Below are positions 9,057 to 16,793 of a stretch of DNA of 64,000 bases, one piece after another. Numbering within the stretch: position 1 is the stretch's first letter; each line of letters starts with the position of its first letter. This DNA is from Billgrantia montanilacus (GTDB taxonomy: Bacteria; Pseudomonadota; Gammaproteobacteria; Pseudomonadales; Halomonadaceae), in assembly GCF_003336675.1 (NCBI RefSeq), contig NZ_QPII01000002.1, forward strand, positions 496,001-560,000, in the 5' to 3' direction. Made by a program: the position numbers and the translations under genes. The notes under the pieces were generated by a model. It was not told the origin of the DNA, made no database searches, and worked only from the letters and a program-made list of their open reading frames with translations.

Positions 9057-10149
9057 CACCTACCTCCACGCGATACTCGTCGACGTACAGGTTCAAATAT
9101 GTATCCGGAAAGCGCACATGAGCCCGATCCCCTGACACGACTTGACCCTCATCGATACGCGCCTTCAGGTTCTGGCCAGCGAACTGGAAGGAGAGGATAC
9201 GGTAGGTGCCGAAGTCCTGGGTGTTCTTCACTTCCACCATACAGGTATCGTCGGATGGTTTCGGTAAGACCTCGACAAACTCAGGACGTATACCGATTTT
9301 TAGATTACGAGAGCCTGCACGTCGCATGGCCATCTGGAAACGTTGGCTCAATGGAAGAGAGACACCATTGACCAGCACCCCTGTCTTCGTCAGCTCGACA
9401 TCGAGGAAATTCATCCCCGGACTACCGATGAAATAGCCAACGAACGTATGTGCCGGCATTTCGAACAGTTCCCGAGGGGTACCGAATTGCACCACCTGTC
9501 CGTCATACATCACCGCTATCTTGTCGGCGAAGGTGGAGGCTTCTAGCTGATCGTGCGTCACATAAATCATGGTGATATTGAATTTTTCGTGGATCTCCTT
9601 GAGCTTGCGCCTGAGCTTCCACTTGAGCTGAGGATCGATGACCGTCAACGGCTCATCGAAGAGGATGGCGGAAACATCGTCACGTACCAGCCCGCGTCCC
9701 ATTGACACTTTCTGCTTTTCATCCGCAGTCAGGTTCTTTGCCTTGCGCTTGAGCAGAGAGGTGAGATCGAGGATATCCGCCACTTCTCCGACGCGCTGCT
9801 TGACCTTTTCTGCCGGTGTCCCGATATTTCTCAGAGGAAACGCCAGGTTATCGAAAACCGTCATGGTGTCGTAAACCACCGGGAACTGGAAAACCTGAGC
9901 GATATTACGCTCCTCAGGAGGTAATTCGTTCATGACCTGGTCATCGAACAGCACCTGCCCCTCAGAGGGTGTCAGCAGGCCGGATATGATATTGAGCAGG
10001 GTGGATTTTCCACAGCCCGAAGGCCCAAGAAGCGCATAGGCCCCTCCCTGATGCCACACGTGATCCATTTCACGTATGGCATAGTCTTGCGGGCCGTCTG
10101 GACTGGTCGAATAGCTATGAGCCAGCGCCTTCAAAGTAATCTGAGCCAT
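9049..10149 (-). CDS. glpT: Glycerol ABC transporter ATP-binding protein GlpT (degenerate signature motif)
   Basis: One of two different ATPase subunits, 366 residues: a RecA-like ABC domain (about 1-240) and a C-terminal OB-type TOBE domain. Walker A is canonical (GPSGCGKST), the Q-loop (VFQFP), Walker B (ILFDEPL) and switch histidine (VTHDQ) are present. The signature motif is LTADEKQKVS in place of LSGGQ, and the D-loop is VID. In an ABC dimer this subunit can bind ATP through its own Walker A but offers a poor signature to its partner. The start MAQITLKALAH begins one base after the stop of glpS and follows GGGG. The symbol is that of the rhizobial operon, not the E. coli glycerol-3-phosphate antiporter. 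Confidence 0.9.
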   Translation of the reverse strand: MAQITLKALAHSYSTSPDGPQDYAIREMDHVWHQGGAYALLGPSGCGKSTLLNIISGLLTPSEGQVLFDDQVMNELPPEERNIAQVFQFPVVYDTMTVFDNLAFPLRNIGTPAEKVKQRVGEVADILDLTSLLKRKAKNLTADEKQKVSMGRGLVRDDVSAILFDEPLTVIDPQLKWKLRRKLKEIHEKFNITMIYVTHDQLEASTFADKIAVMYDGQVVQFGTPRELFEMPAHTFVGYFIGSPGMNFLDVELTKTGVLVNGVSLPLSQRFQMAMRRAGSRNLKIGIRPEFVEVLPKPSDDTCMVEVKNTQDFGTYRILSFQFAGQNLKARIDEGQVVSGDRAHVRFPDTYLNLYVDEYRVEVGDE

Positions 10150-10150
10150 C

Positions 10151-11239
10151 TCACTGCACCCCTGGCCGTGCAGGAATGTGTACGACGCCACCACTCCTGT
10201 CGAAGGCATAGATCTTGTGTGTCGGAAAATAGACCTTGATCGTCTGGTCTACGTCGAACTCATGAATCCCCGCGAGATGAAGAACCAATTTGAACAAATC
10301 GTTTCTCACATGCAGGTAAGTTTCAGAGCCACTGATTTCCGCAATATCAACCTTTACCTCGAGCTCGAGGTCATCATCGGCCTGTGGTTGCAAGCCGATA
10401 TGCGATGCCCTGACGCCGAAGTGATACTGACCTGGGGCCAGCGCGCCCAGATCCTGATTCAATGGAAAATGGATATTTCGGTCGAATGTCACCTCTGAAC
10501 CCGACACCATCGCAGGCAAGATATTGATGGGTGGCTCGGAGAACATCTCGGCGGAAAGGATGTCCTTCGGTCGATGATAGACATCGTCGGTACGGCCATA
10601 CTGCAACAACCTGCCTTCATGCAGCACCGCAGTATAGCCTCCCAATGCCAGCGCCTCGTTGGGTTCAGTCGTTGCATAGACGGCAATGCAGTTACGTGTC
10701 TTGAAAAGTTCCCGAAGCTCTTCGCGAAACTCTTCGCGCAACTTGTAGTCGAGGTTGACCAGCGGCTCGTCGAACAGGATCAGGTCGGCATCTTTGACCA
10801 AGGCTCGGCCCATGGCGGTGCGCTGCTGCTGGCCACCCGACAGCTCCTGGGGATAACGGTCCAGGAGATGCTCGATATGAAGCATCTCAGCGGTTTCATT
10901 AACCCTCCTGTTGATCTCCGCCTTGGGAACACGGGCCAGCTTCAATGGCGACGCAATATTGTCGAAGACAGTCAGGCTTGGATAGTTGATGAACTGCTGG
11001 TACACCATCGACACATTGCGCCGGCGCACCGACCTGCGGGTAACGTCCTCCCCGTTCATCAGTATTCGTCCTCGGGTCGGCGTATCCAGTCCGGCCATGA
11101 TTCGCATCAGCGTCGTCTTGCCGGCCAGGGTTCTTCCCAGCAGGACATTGAATGAGCCGGGCGCCAGCTCCAGATTGACACCTTCGATGTGTGTGGCCCC
11201 ATTGACCACATGATCGATGTTTTCCAAAATCAGTGACAT
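10151..11239 (-). CDS. glpS: Glycerol ABC transporter ATP-binding protein GlpS (degenerate Walker A and H-loop)
   Basis: Partner ATPase of GlpT, 362 residues with the same ABC-plus-TOBE layout. Its signature is perfect (LSGGQQQR) and Walker B is normal (LILFDEPL). Walker A, however, reads GRTLAGKTT, so the central glycines and serine are altered. The switch-histidine position reads ATTEPNEA, so the catalytic histidine is Thr. Read with GlpT, the heterodimer has one consensus ATP site (GlpT Walker A and His with GlpS signature) and one degenerate site. It is the first of the transporter genes, about 100 bases after glpK. Confidence 0.9.
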   Translation of the reverse strand: MSLILENIDHVVNGATHIEGVNLELAPGSFNVLLGRTLAGKTTLMRIMAGLDTPTRGRILMNGEDVTRRSVRRRNVSMVYQQFINYPSLTVFDNIASPLKLARVPKAEINRRVNETAEMLHIEHLLDRYPQELSGGQQQRTAMGRALVKDADLILFDEPLVNLDYKLREEFREELRELFKTRNCIAVYATTEPNEALALGGYTAVLHEGRLLQYGRTDDVYHRPKDILSAEMFSEPPINILPAMVSGSEVTFDRNIHFPLNQDLGALAPGQYHFGVRASHIGLQPQADDDLELEVKVDIAEISGSETYLHVRNDLFKLVLHLAGIHEFDVDQTIKVYFPTHKIYAFDRSGGVVHIPARPGVQ

Positions 11240-11338
11240 GCTGAACTCGCTGTCAACGTTGTTATATCGAATGTGTTAGCCACCGCCCGTCAGCGCGATG
11301 ACCGCCATGGATCTGACCTGCCGGGGCAGGCACACGGC

Positions 11339-12844
11339 TCAGGCCGGCATGGCCTCGCCGAGATCGCTCTTCACACGTCGTACGGCATTCTGCCAACCGT
11401 CGTAGAGCGACTCCCGCTCCGCAGAAGCCATGCTCGGTGTGAAGGTTCGCTCGCATTGCCAGAGCGCGACCAGCTCATCCAGTGAGCGGTACCACCCTAC
11501 TCTCAGCGCGGCCAGATACGCCGCCCCCAGGGCTGTCGTCTCGAGGACCACCGGCCTGTCCACTTCCTGTCCGAGCATGTCGGCCAGGAACTGCATGAGC
11601 CAGCTGTTGCAAACCATGCCGCCATCGACCCTCAGCCGCCCCTGGCCCTGCGCCATGTCCTGCCCCATGCAGACATGCAGATCACGTGACTGGAAGCAGA
11701 CCGACTGCAGGCCAGCCGCGACGATCTCGGCAATACCGGTATCCCGGGTCAAGCCGAAGATCGCACCTCGTGCCCGCGGATCCCAGTGCGGCGCCCCCAG
11801 ACCGGTGAAAGCGGGTACCAGATAGACGCTGTGCCCCGCGCGAGTCTCGTGGGCGAGCCGCTCGGTCTCGGCGACATCCTTGAACAGCTGCAGGCCATCC
11901 CTGAGCCATTGCACGGTCGCACCGGCCACGAAAATACTCCCCTCGATGGCATAGGTAGGCCGACCGTTGAGTCGATAGGCAAGCGTGGTCAATAAACGAT
12001 TATTTGAAACGACCGCCTTCTCACCGGTATTGAGCATCATGAAGCAGCCGGTGCCATAGGTGCTCTTGGCCATACCCGGCTCGAAACAAGCCTGTCCGAC
12101 CAGCGCGGCATGCTGGTCGCCTGCCACACCGGCTATGGGTACTTCACTGCCGAGAAGCGCTGCCTCCGCCAGACCGAAATCATCGCTGGAGTCCTTGACT
12201 TCGGGCAGCAGTGCGGCGGGGATGTTGAATAGTTCGAGCAGCCTTTCGTCCCAGGCCTGCGTGTGGATATTGAAAAGCAAGGTGCGCGATGCATTGGTCG
12301 CATCGGTGAGGTGTTGCTTGCCACCGGTCAGTCGCCAGATCAGGAAGGTGTCGATGGTGCCGAAGGCCAGCTCACCGCGCTCGGCACACTCGCGGGCCCC
12401 GGGGACTTCATCGAGTATCCAGGCCAGCTTAGTGGCAGAAAAATAGGGGTCGATCAGGAGACCGGTACGCGCCTGAACGTCCTCGGCATAGCCGGCATCA
12501 TTCAGCTTTTCGCACTGCTGGACGGTGCGCCGATCCTGCCAGACGATGACCGGATGAATCGGCGTGCCGGTGGCACGATCCCAGACCAGCGTGGACTCAC
12601 GCTGATTGGTGATTCCGATACCGGCCAGGTCGGTGGCCCGAACATTTCCTTTTCTCAGCACGTCGCGACAAATGAAAAGCACCGACTCCCAAATCGACTG
12701 CGGGTCATGCTCGACCCAGCCATCCGCAGGAAATGATTGGACTAGCTCTTGCTGAGACATGGCGACAGGGCGAAATTCACGGTCGAAGAGGATCGCTCTG
12801 GAACTGGTGGTACCCTGATCGATGGATAGAAGATAGGAAGCCAT
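11339..12844 (-). CDS. glpK: Glycerol kinase
   Basis: Phosphorylates imported glycerol to sn-glycerol-3-phosphate with ATP. The 501-residue FGGY-family protein shows the N-terminal phosphate-1 motif [12 protein letters not shown], the substrate segment [13 protein letters not shown] and VWQDRRT, and the FGGY signature region with [17 protein letters not shown]. Length and motifs match E. coli GlpK closely. It is the first gene of the minus-strand glycerol cluster and lies directly below the operator region at 12909-13130. It precedes the importer genes, so kinase and uptake are made together and glycerol is trapped as the phosphate that GlpD oxidises. Confidence 0.97.
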   Translation of the reverse strand: MASYLLSIDQGTTSSRAILFDREFRPVAMSQQELVQSFPADGWVEHDPQSIWESVLFICRDVLRKGNVRATDLAGIGITNQRESTLVWDRATGTPIHPVIVWQDRRTVQQCEKLNDAGYAEDVQARTGLLIDPYFSATKLAWILDEVPGARECAERGELAFGTIDTFLIWRLTGGKQHLTDATNASRTLLFNIHTQAWDERLLELFNIPAALLPEVKDSSDDFGLAEAALLGSEVPIAGVAGDQHAALVGQACFEPGMAKSTYGTGCFMMLNTGEKAVVSNNRLLTTLAYRLNGRPTYAIEGSIFVAGATVQWLRDGLQLFKDVAETERLAHETRAGHSVYLVPAFTGLGAPHWDPRARGAIFGLTRDTGIAEIVAAGLQSVCFQSRDLHVCMGQDMAQGQGRLRVDGGMVCNSWLMQFLADMLGQEVDRPVVLETTALGAAYLAALRVGWYRSLDELVALWQCERTFTPSMASAERESLYDGWQNAVRRVKSDLGEAMPA

Positions 12845-12908
12845 GCACTTCGCCCTGGTTATTGTTATGGGTAGATCCGGCGGAATCGATCACGTCTGGC
12901 CCACGCCA

Positions 12909-12928
12909 AATGTTCGTTTTCAATCATT
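12909..12928. promoter_or_regulatory. GlpR-like operator 1
   Basis: AATGTTCGTTTTCAATCATT fits the E. coli GlpR operator pattern (WATGTTCG, four A/T, CGAACATW) in all but about three positions, and lies about 65 bases upstream of glpK. The region 12845-13196 has no supported gene and holds this site and two others. Confidence 0.6.
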
Positions 12929-12938
12929 CCAGCCAAAT

Positions 12939-12958
12939 AATGTTCGTTTTCGATAGCG
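12939..12958. promoter_or_regulatory. GlpR-like operator 2
   Basis: AATGTTCGTTTTCGATAGCG repeats the first 13 bases of operator 1 exactly, 30 bases further upstream, about three helical turns. This places both sites on the same DNA face, as expected for cooperative repressor binding. Confidence 0.6.
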
Positions 12959-13110
12959 AGCCTAGCTTATGACCCCATCATGGGCAACGCTGGCGGCCGC
13001 TTTATGCCTTATACCTTCGTCTATGAATGAAGATAACCAAGCTGAGAAAGCCAACAACTCGTTGTTTTTACTGAAAAGCAGGCAGGGAGGAAAAATTCGT
13101 TTCGGGAGAA

Positions 13111-13130
13111 ACCTTTCGCTTACGAACATT
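13111..13130. promoter_or_regulatory. GlpR-like operator 3 (inverted, distal)
   Basis: On the minus strand this reads AATGTTCGTAAGCGAAAGGT: a perfect WATGTTCG half and a partial second half, about 170 bases beyond operator 2. A third site at this distance would permit repression by looping. The match is weaker than the first two. Confidence 0.45.
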
Positions 13131-13196
13131 ATGGCAAGAAAGGCGCGCATTGCGGCTCGATGCGCGAACGACAGGCGGGAAAAACGAGGTCCAGGC

Positions 13197-13706
13197 TCAA
13201 CCCAAGACGCGCTTGAGCCAGGTAAAAGCGTGAATGACACCCGGCACCCAGCCCAGCAGGGTCAACAGCAGGCTAACCGCCACACGTCGCTGACCGCCAT
13301 GAGAGAGTCCCACCGCCAGCGGCGGCATCAATACCGCCAGCACCTTCAAGGAAATGCTAAGCGCCGTGGAATACACCCAGGGCGCGCCCTGCAATTGAGG
13401 CGCGTCCCCGGGGTGTAAGTTGTCGGTATCAGTGGGAGTAAAATGCTGGACTGCATCACGCGTAACCCGCTCCGATGCATGATGGTGCGAATCACGGTCG
13501 ATCTTCTGCTCGATGCTCTCGGCACCCTCAGCCAAGTCATCGTGATAGCGTTCCCAGTCCTCCCAGTCATGAGGAGTGCCCGCATGCGGCTGATGTTCGC
13601 CGGCAGCACGCGCTCGCTCCCATGCCTTCTCTTCCAGCGTATTGGGCCGCTCTTCCTCTCGACCCTGGCCAATGCCTTTCCTGGCCAGATATTCCCGGGC
13701 ATCCAT
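13197..13706 (-). CDS. Pmp3/YqaE-family membrane protein with long hydrophilic N-terminus
   Basis: A 169-residue protein. The last 55 residues are a Pmp3/YqaE (UPF0057) domain: two hydrophobic segments with the family hallmarks VLMPPLAVGLSHGG and LLLTLLGWVPGVIHAF. Stand-alone members are 50-60 residues, are induced by salt or stress in several organisms, and affect membrane potential in yeast. The first 110 residues are charged, rich in Glu, Arg, His and Asp (HDWEDWERYHDDLAEGAE), and unlike anything I recognise. The ATG at 13706 follows GAGGAG; a GTG three bases earlier is possible. It is probably monocistronic and divergent from the CBS gene. Confidence 0.75.
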   Translation of the reverse strand: MDAREYLARKGIGQGREEERPNTLEEKAWERARAAGEHQPHAGTPHDWEDWERYHDDLAEGAESIEQKIDRDSHHHASERVTRDAVQHFTPTDTDNLHPGDAPQLQGAPWVYSTALSISLKVLAVLMPPLAVGLSHGGQRRVAVSLLLTLLGWVPGVIHAFTWLKRVLG

Positions 13707-13917
13707 CACAGTCTCCTCTGATAAGGCGGCTCATCAGCAGGGCAAGCCGACCTCGAAGGTAGCGTACAGGATTGGAGTCATGACATGGGCGCGATGTTCC
13801 AGGACAGGATCGCAGCAGCGTTGGAAAAAGTGTTTATGCCGACTGGCCAGACCAGGGCCCCTCTCGGCTATGATGGTTACATGACCTGCCAAGTGCCACC
13901 GGCCAAGGAGATGCCCC

Positions 13918-14325
13918 ATGCCCACAAAGGCTCCCACTATCGTTCGCGATATCATGTCCCGCGACTGCTATCGGGTCACCGCCAACACCTCCGTGACAAC
14001 CCTTGCCGAAGGCTTGGCCCTGCATCGGCTGCCGGGTGTTCCCGTGGTCGACAAGAGTGACCACTTGATCGGCTTCATATCCGAACAGGATGTCATGGGA
14101 AAGGTTCTCCAGAGCGCCTACCTCAACGACGAGCCGCCGCTGGTCAGGGATCTGATGCGTAACGAGGTCTTGTCGGTTTCACCCAACAAGAGCATCACCG
14201 ACCTTGCCCAGGAGATGCTGGGAAACAAGCCCAAGGTCTATCCGGTAGTCGAGCAGGAGAGGCTGGTCGGCATCGTCACTCGTCGCGACGTCCTCACGGC
14301 CATTGTGCGCATGCGACACAAATAG
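13918..14325 (+). CDS. CBS-domain-pair protein
   Basis: A 135-residue protein made of two CBS motifs (about residues 8-62 and 72-130), with the typical starts VRDIMSRDCYRV and VRDLMRNEVLSV and the typical ends GVPVVDKSDHLIGFISEQDV and VYPVVEQERLVGIVTRRDV. Such pairs bind adenine nucleotides and act as energy or stress sensors; the target of this one is unknown. The ATG follows AAGGAG. It has no operon partner. Confidence 0.9.
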   Translation: MPTKAPTIVRDIMSRDCYRVTANTSVTTLAEGLALHRLPGVPVVDKSDHLIGFISEQDVMGKVLQSAYLNDEPPLVRDLMRNEVLSVSPNKSITDLAQEMLGNKPKVYPVVEQERLVGIVTRRDVLTAIVRMRHK

Positions 14326-14366
14326 GTCAGGGCTGCCCTCCTATCCATACCCTATTCATCCTGACA

Positions 14367-14392
14367 CTGCGCCCGGCGATCGCCGGGCGCAG
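14367..14392. repeat. 26-bp perfect palindrome after the CBS gene
   Basis: Arms CTGCGCCCGGC and GCCGGGCGCAG flank GATC, 41 bases after the CBS stop. It can form an 11-bp stem. The following bases are TCTCG rather than a T-tract, so it is either a weak terminator or an mRNA 3' stem-loop. Confidence 0.65.
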
Positions 14393-14762
14393 TCTCGAAG
14401 CCCCCCGGCCCCTTTGGCCAGCAGGCGCTAGGGCACAGGAACGTAGGCGCAAAAGAAAGCCGCCACATGCGGACATGGGCGGCAAGATCGAAACTGCGAG
14501 CCAGAGCAACAGTGTTAGCGACTGCCATCGCGCTGTTGTCTGTACTAGATCAGACAGCGCAATCGACAAAAGTTCTCGCTCGGCGAAAGATTTTTCTTGC
14601 CAACCGCTTTCACTATCCTTAGCCCGGCTACGATGGGGAGCGGCCTCCCCTCGATTGAAGTTCTTCTGAGCGGTAAAACAAGCACTTAGCGAAGCAGAAA
14701 CGGTAAAAGCGCGTGACGGCTTGCGCCACATAAGGCATTGAGTTTACTATCGAATCCGGACA
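14393..14762. other. Non-coding stretch before tRNA-Gly
   Basis: No frame here has protein-like composition with a ribosome binding site. The only signals seen are a loose GCCGCC...GGGCGGC inverted repeat near 14460-14490 and a candidate tRNA promoter at the right end. Confidence 0.5.
14721..14750 (+). promoter_or_regulatory. Candidate promoter of tRNA-Gly
   Basis: TTGCGC (14721-14726) and TACTAT (14745-14750) are separated by 18 bases and end 12 bases before the mature tRNA. Both boxes are imperfect, but position and spacing fit a sigma-70 promoter. Confidence 0.45.
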
Positions 14763-14836
14763 GCGGGTGTAGCTCAATGGTAGAGCAGAAGCTTCCCAAG
14801 CTTAAGACGAGGGTTCGATTCCCTTCACCCGCTCCA
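14763..14836 (+). tRNA. glyU: tRNA-Gly (anticodon CCC)
   Basis: A 74-base cloverleaf: acceptor GCGGGTG/CACCCGC, D-stem GCTC/GAGC, anticodon loop TTCCCAA with anticodon CCC, T-stem GAGGG/CCCTT with loop TTCGATT, and an encoded CCA end. It reads GGG codons. The sequence is close to E. coli tRNA-Gly(CCC). The top pair of the anticodon stem (27:43) is G-A rather than a Watson-Crick pair. The symbol glyU is by analogy. The last bases of the gene (14822-14833) recur at 19552-19563. Confidence 0.96.
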
Positions 14837-14909
14837 ACACCTCGTAATGCCTATGTCCTGGCTCAAGCGCGGTCCGCACCCTATCCAGACCCAGATGCCA
14901 AGGCCATAG

Positions 14910-15020
14910 GACCAGCAGCTTCATCCAGTTGCCGCGGCGCTTGGCGAACAGGTAGGCACAGCGCGGCCTGGAAGAGCCGAACGCCTTCACCACCTTGGCC
15001 AGCGCCGTATCAGGTCCACG
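14910..15020 (-). pseudogene. Remnant of an IS66-family TnpB (orf2) gene
   Basis: On the minus strand the frame reads RGPDTALAKVVKAFG, then CAYLFAKRRGNWMKLLV. This is the core of IS66 accessory protein TnpB, which typically has an AFG...AYLFANRR..RMKVLV segment. After MKLLV the similarity stops, no transposase gene is nearby, and no start or inverted repeats are visible. It is a degraded piece immediately 3' of the tRNA-Gly gene. Confidence 0.6.
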
Positions 15021-15121
15021 CGCTAAGGCGTGTTCACCGACAGGATACCTTCAACCGTATGCTGCCCCTTGCCGGTCAGGCTTACCGCCGTCGCGATACG
15101 AGTATGTCCATTCGTGACTGA

Positions 15122-16699
15122 CTAATTTCCATCTCCTGAATGGGGTTCAGCCACAGTAGCAGGAGAATGCTGGCCGATATCTAATCCGAAGCCAGCAGAC
15201 TGCTGGTAGTCGCGCTCCTGTATCAGGTCATTTAGTAACAAAACATTTCCAACCAAGTTTTTTGAAAGCTGAAGTTGAAGAGTCTCACCTTCGACAAATA
15301 AACGAAAGTCTGTGACTGGCAGGTTCGGGCGGGAATGGTTAAACACTACCGCCAAGCGAAGCAAGCGTGCAAGACGAGCGTAGCATTGCATAACCGAGCT
15401 CGGCAGTAATTTAAACTCTTTAAGAGGGTATTTACGCCGATGAGCCCGCACAAGAAAAGCCAGGCCCTGCTGCTCGGTATGTGAGAAGCCTGAAAGGTCT
15501 GAGTATTCAATCAGGTAGGCACCATGCCGTTGGAATTGACTATGCGAAACAGCCAACCCGAGCTCATGTAGACGCGCTGCCCAGGTCAAGTAATGGCGAT
15601 GCTCTTCGGTGAGCTGCCAGGCATCGCGCACCTGGTCGAAGGCGACCATGGCACTTGCTGCAACGTTATCAGCTTGGCGCATATCAATACTATAGCGTCG
15701 GCATAAAATTTCGAGAGTCAGAAGACGAGAATCTTCGGCGGTATTGCGCCCAACCAGATCATAGAGCACGCCTTCACGCAAGGCGCCATCCGAGCAGCTG
15801 AGATGAGTCAAATCAAAAGCTTCGAAAATTGCACAAAGTATCGCCAGCCCACCAGTGAAAACACTGGCACGATCGGCCTTCAGCCCTTCCATAGCCACTT
15901 TATCGACACGCTTATATTTAATTATTTTTTTGCGCAGCGCATACAATGAATCACGATATATCATTCCACTAGGGGAACCTTCTGTGGCGGCAAGTACCGC
16001 AGCCACAGTTCGAATGGTACCGCTAGTTCCGACCGGATCAGACCAGCCCAGATACAGGTATTGCTGGCGGATATTCTCCAGCTCGGAAAGTGCTGAAATT
16101 TCAGCCTGCCGAAAGCGCTTCTCATCGATCCGCCCATCCGAAAAAAAACGTTTTGTATACGTTACGCAGCCCATTTCCAAGCTTTCTAATGCCAAGGGCT
16201 TAAAATCTTCACCAACAATGAATTCGGTGGAACCGCCCCCTATATCTACGATTAGCCGCTTACCATGCACGTCAGCCAAAGCGTGGGCCGCACCCAAGTA
16301 GATCAGTCGAGCTTCTTCACGCCCGGATAAAACTTCAATATTATGACCAAGCAGACTTTCTCCCTGCTGGATCAGCGTTTGGCTGTTATCTGCGGAACGC
16401 ACGGTATTAGTACCAACAATACGCATTTGCTCAGGTGGGATGCCTTCGACAAACGGCGCAAATTGTGCCAGGCAAGACAGCGCACGCTGAATACTTTCTT
16501 CACTTAACGTATTATCACAACCCAGCCCGGCAGCCAACTGAACTTTTTCGCTTACTTTAGCCACAACTTGCAACTTATCCTCTTGATAATTAGCCACCAA
16601 CAAATGAAAACTATTGGACCCTAAATCAATAGCCGCCAAACGATGCGGCTGGTTCAGCTCAAGATTTGGCTTGTTCTTCCACTGTGTCTGTACGCGCAT
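15122..16699 (-). CDS. ppx: Exopolyphosphatase (Ppx/GppA family)
   Basis: Releases orthophosphate from the ends of polyphosphate, or hydrolyses pppGpp in GppA members. The 525-residue protein has the actin-like ATPase motifs AAIDLGSNSFHLLVA (about residues 22-36) and IVDIGGGSTEFIVG (about 145), and a C-terminal HD-type helical domain (about 310 onward, LHELGLAVSH). Length and layout favour Ppx, and it lies directly downstream of ppk on the same strand. The start at 16699 has no clear ribosome binding site. Base composition is lower in GC than the flanking core genes: about 32% in 15901-15960 counted by eye. Confidence 0.9.
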   Translation of the reverse strand: MRVQTQWKNKPNLELNQPHRLAAIDLGSNSFHLLVANYQEDKLQVVAKVSEKVQLAAGLGCDNTLSEESIQRALSCLAQFAPFVEGIPPEQMRIVGTNTVRSADNSQTLIQQGESLLGHNIEVLSGREEARLIYLGAAHALADVHGKRLIVDIGGGSTEFIVGEDFKPLALESLEMGCVTYTKRFFSDGRIDEKRFRQAEISALSELENIRQQYLYLGWSDPVGTSGTIRTVAAVLAATEGSPSGMIYRDSLYALRKKIIKYKRVDKVAMEGLKADRASVFTGGLAILCAIFEAFDLTHLSCSDGALREGVLYDLVGRNTAEDSRLLTLEILCRRYSIDMRQADNVAASAMVAFDQVRDAWQLTEEHRHYLTWAARLHELGLAVSHSQFQRHGAYLIEYSDLSGFSHTEQQGLAFLVRAHRRKYPLKEFKLLPSSVMQCYARLARLLRLAVVFNHSRPNLPVTDFRLFVEGETLQLQLSKNLVGNVLLLNDLIQERDYQQSAGFGLDIGQHSPATVAEPHSGDGN

Positions 16700-16793
16700 A
16701 AAAAATTCTACTGGTATGTTTGTTTAGTCCCGACTCGACAGCAACGCCAAATTAACCGAGGCTCACAGGATCCACCTAACGCAACGCTGTCCA

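Noticed and set aside
12962..13240. 92-codon minus-strand frame upstream of glpK
   Set aside because: It covers the operator region and the end of the Pmp3-type gene, and its composition looks random.
14802..14993. 63-codon frame ending in RVKGIEPSS
   Set aside because: The C-terminal part is antisense of the tRNA-Gly gene, a well-known annotation artefact; only the IS66-like part is of interest.
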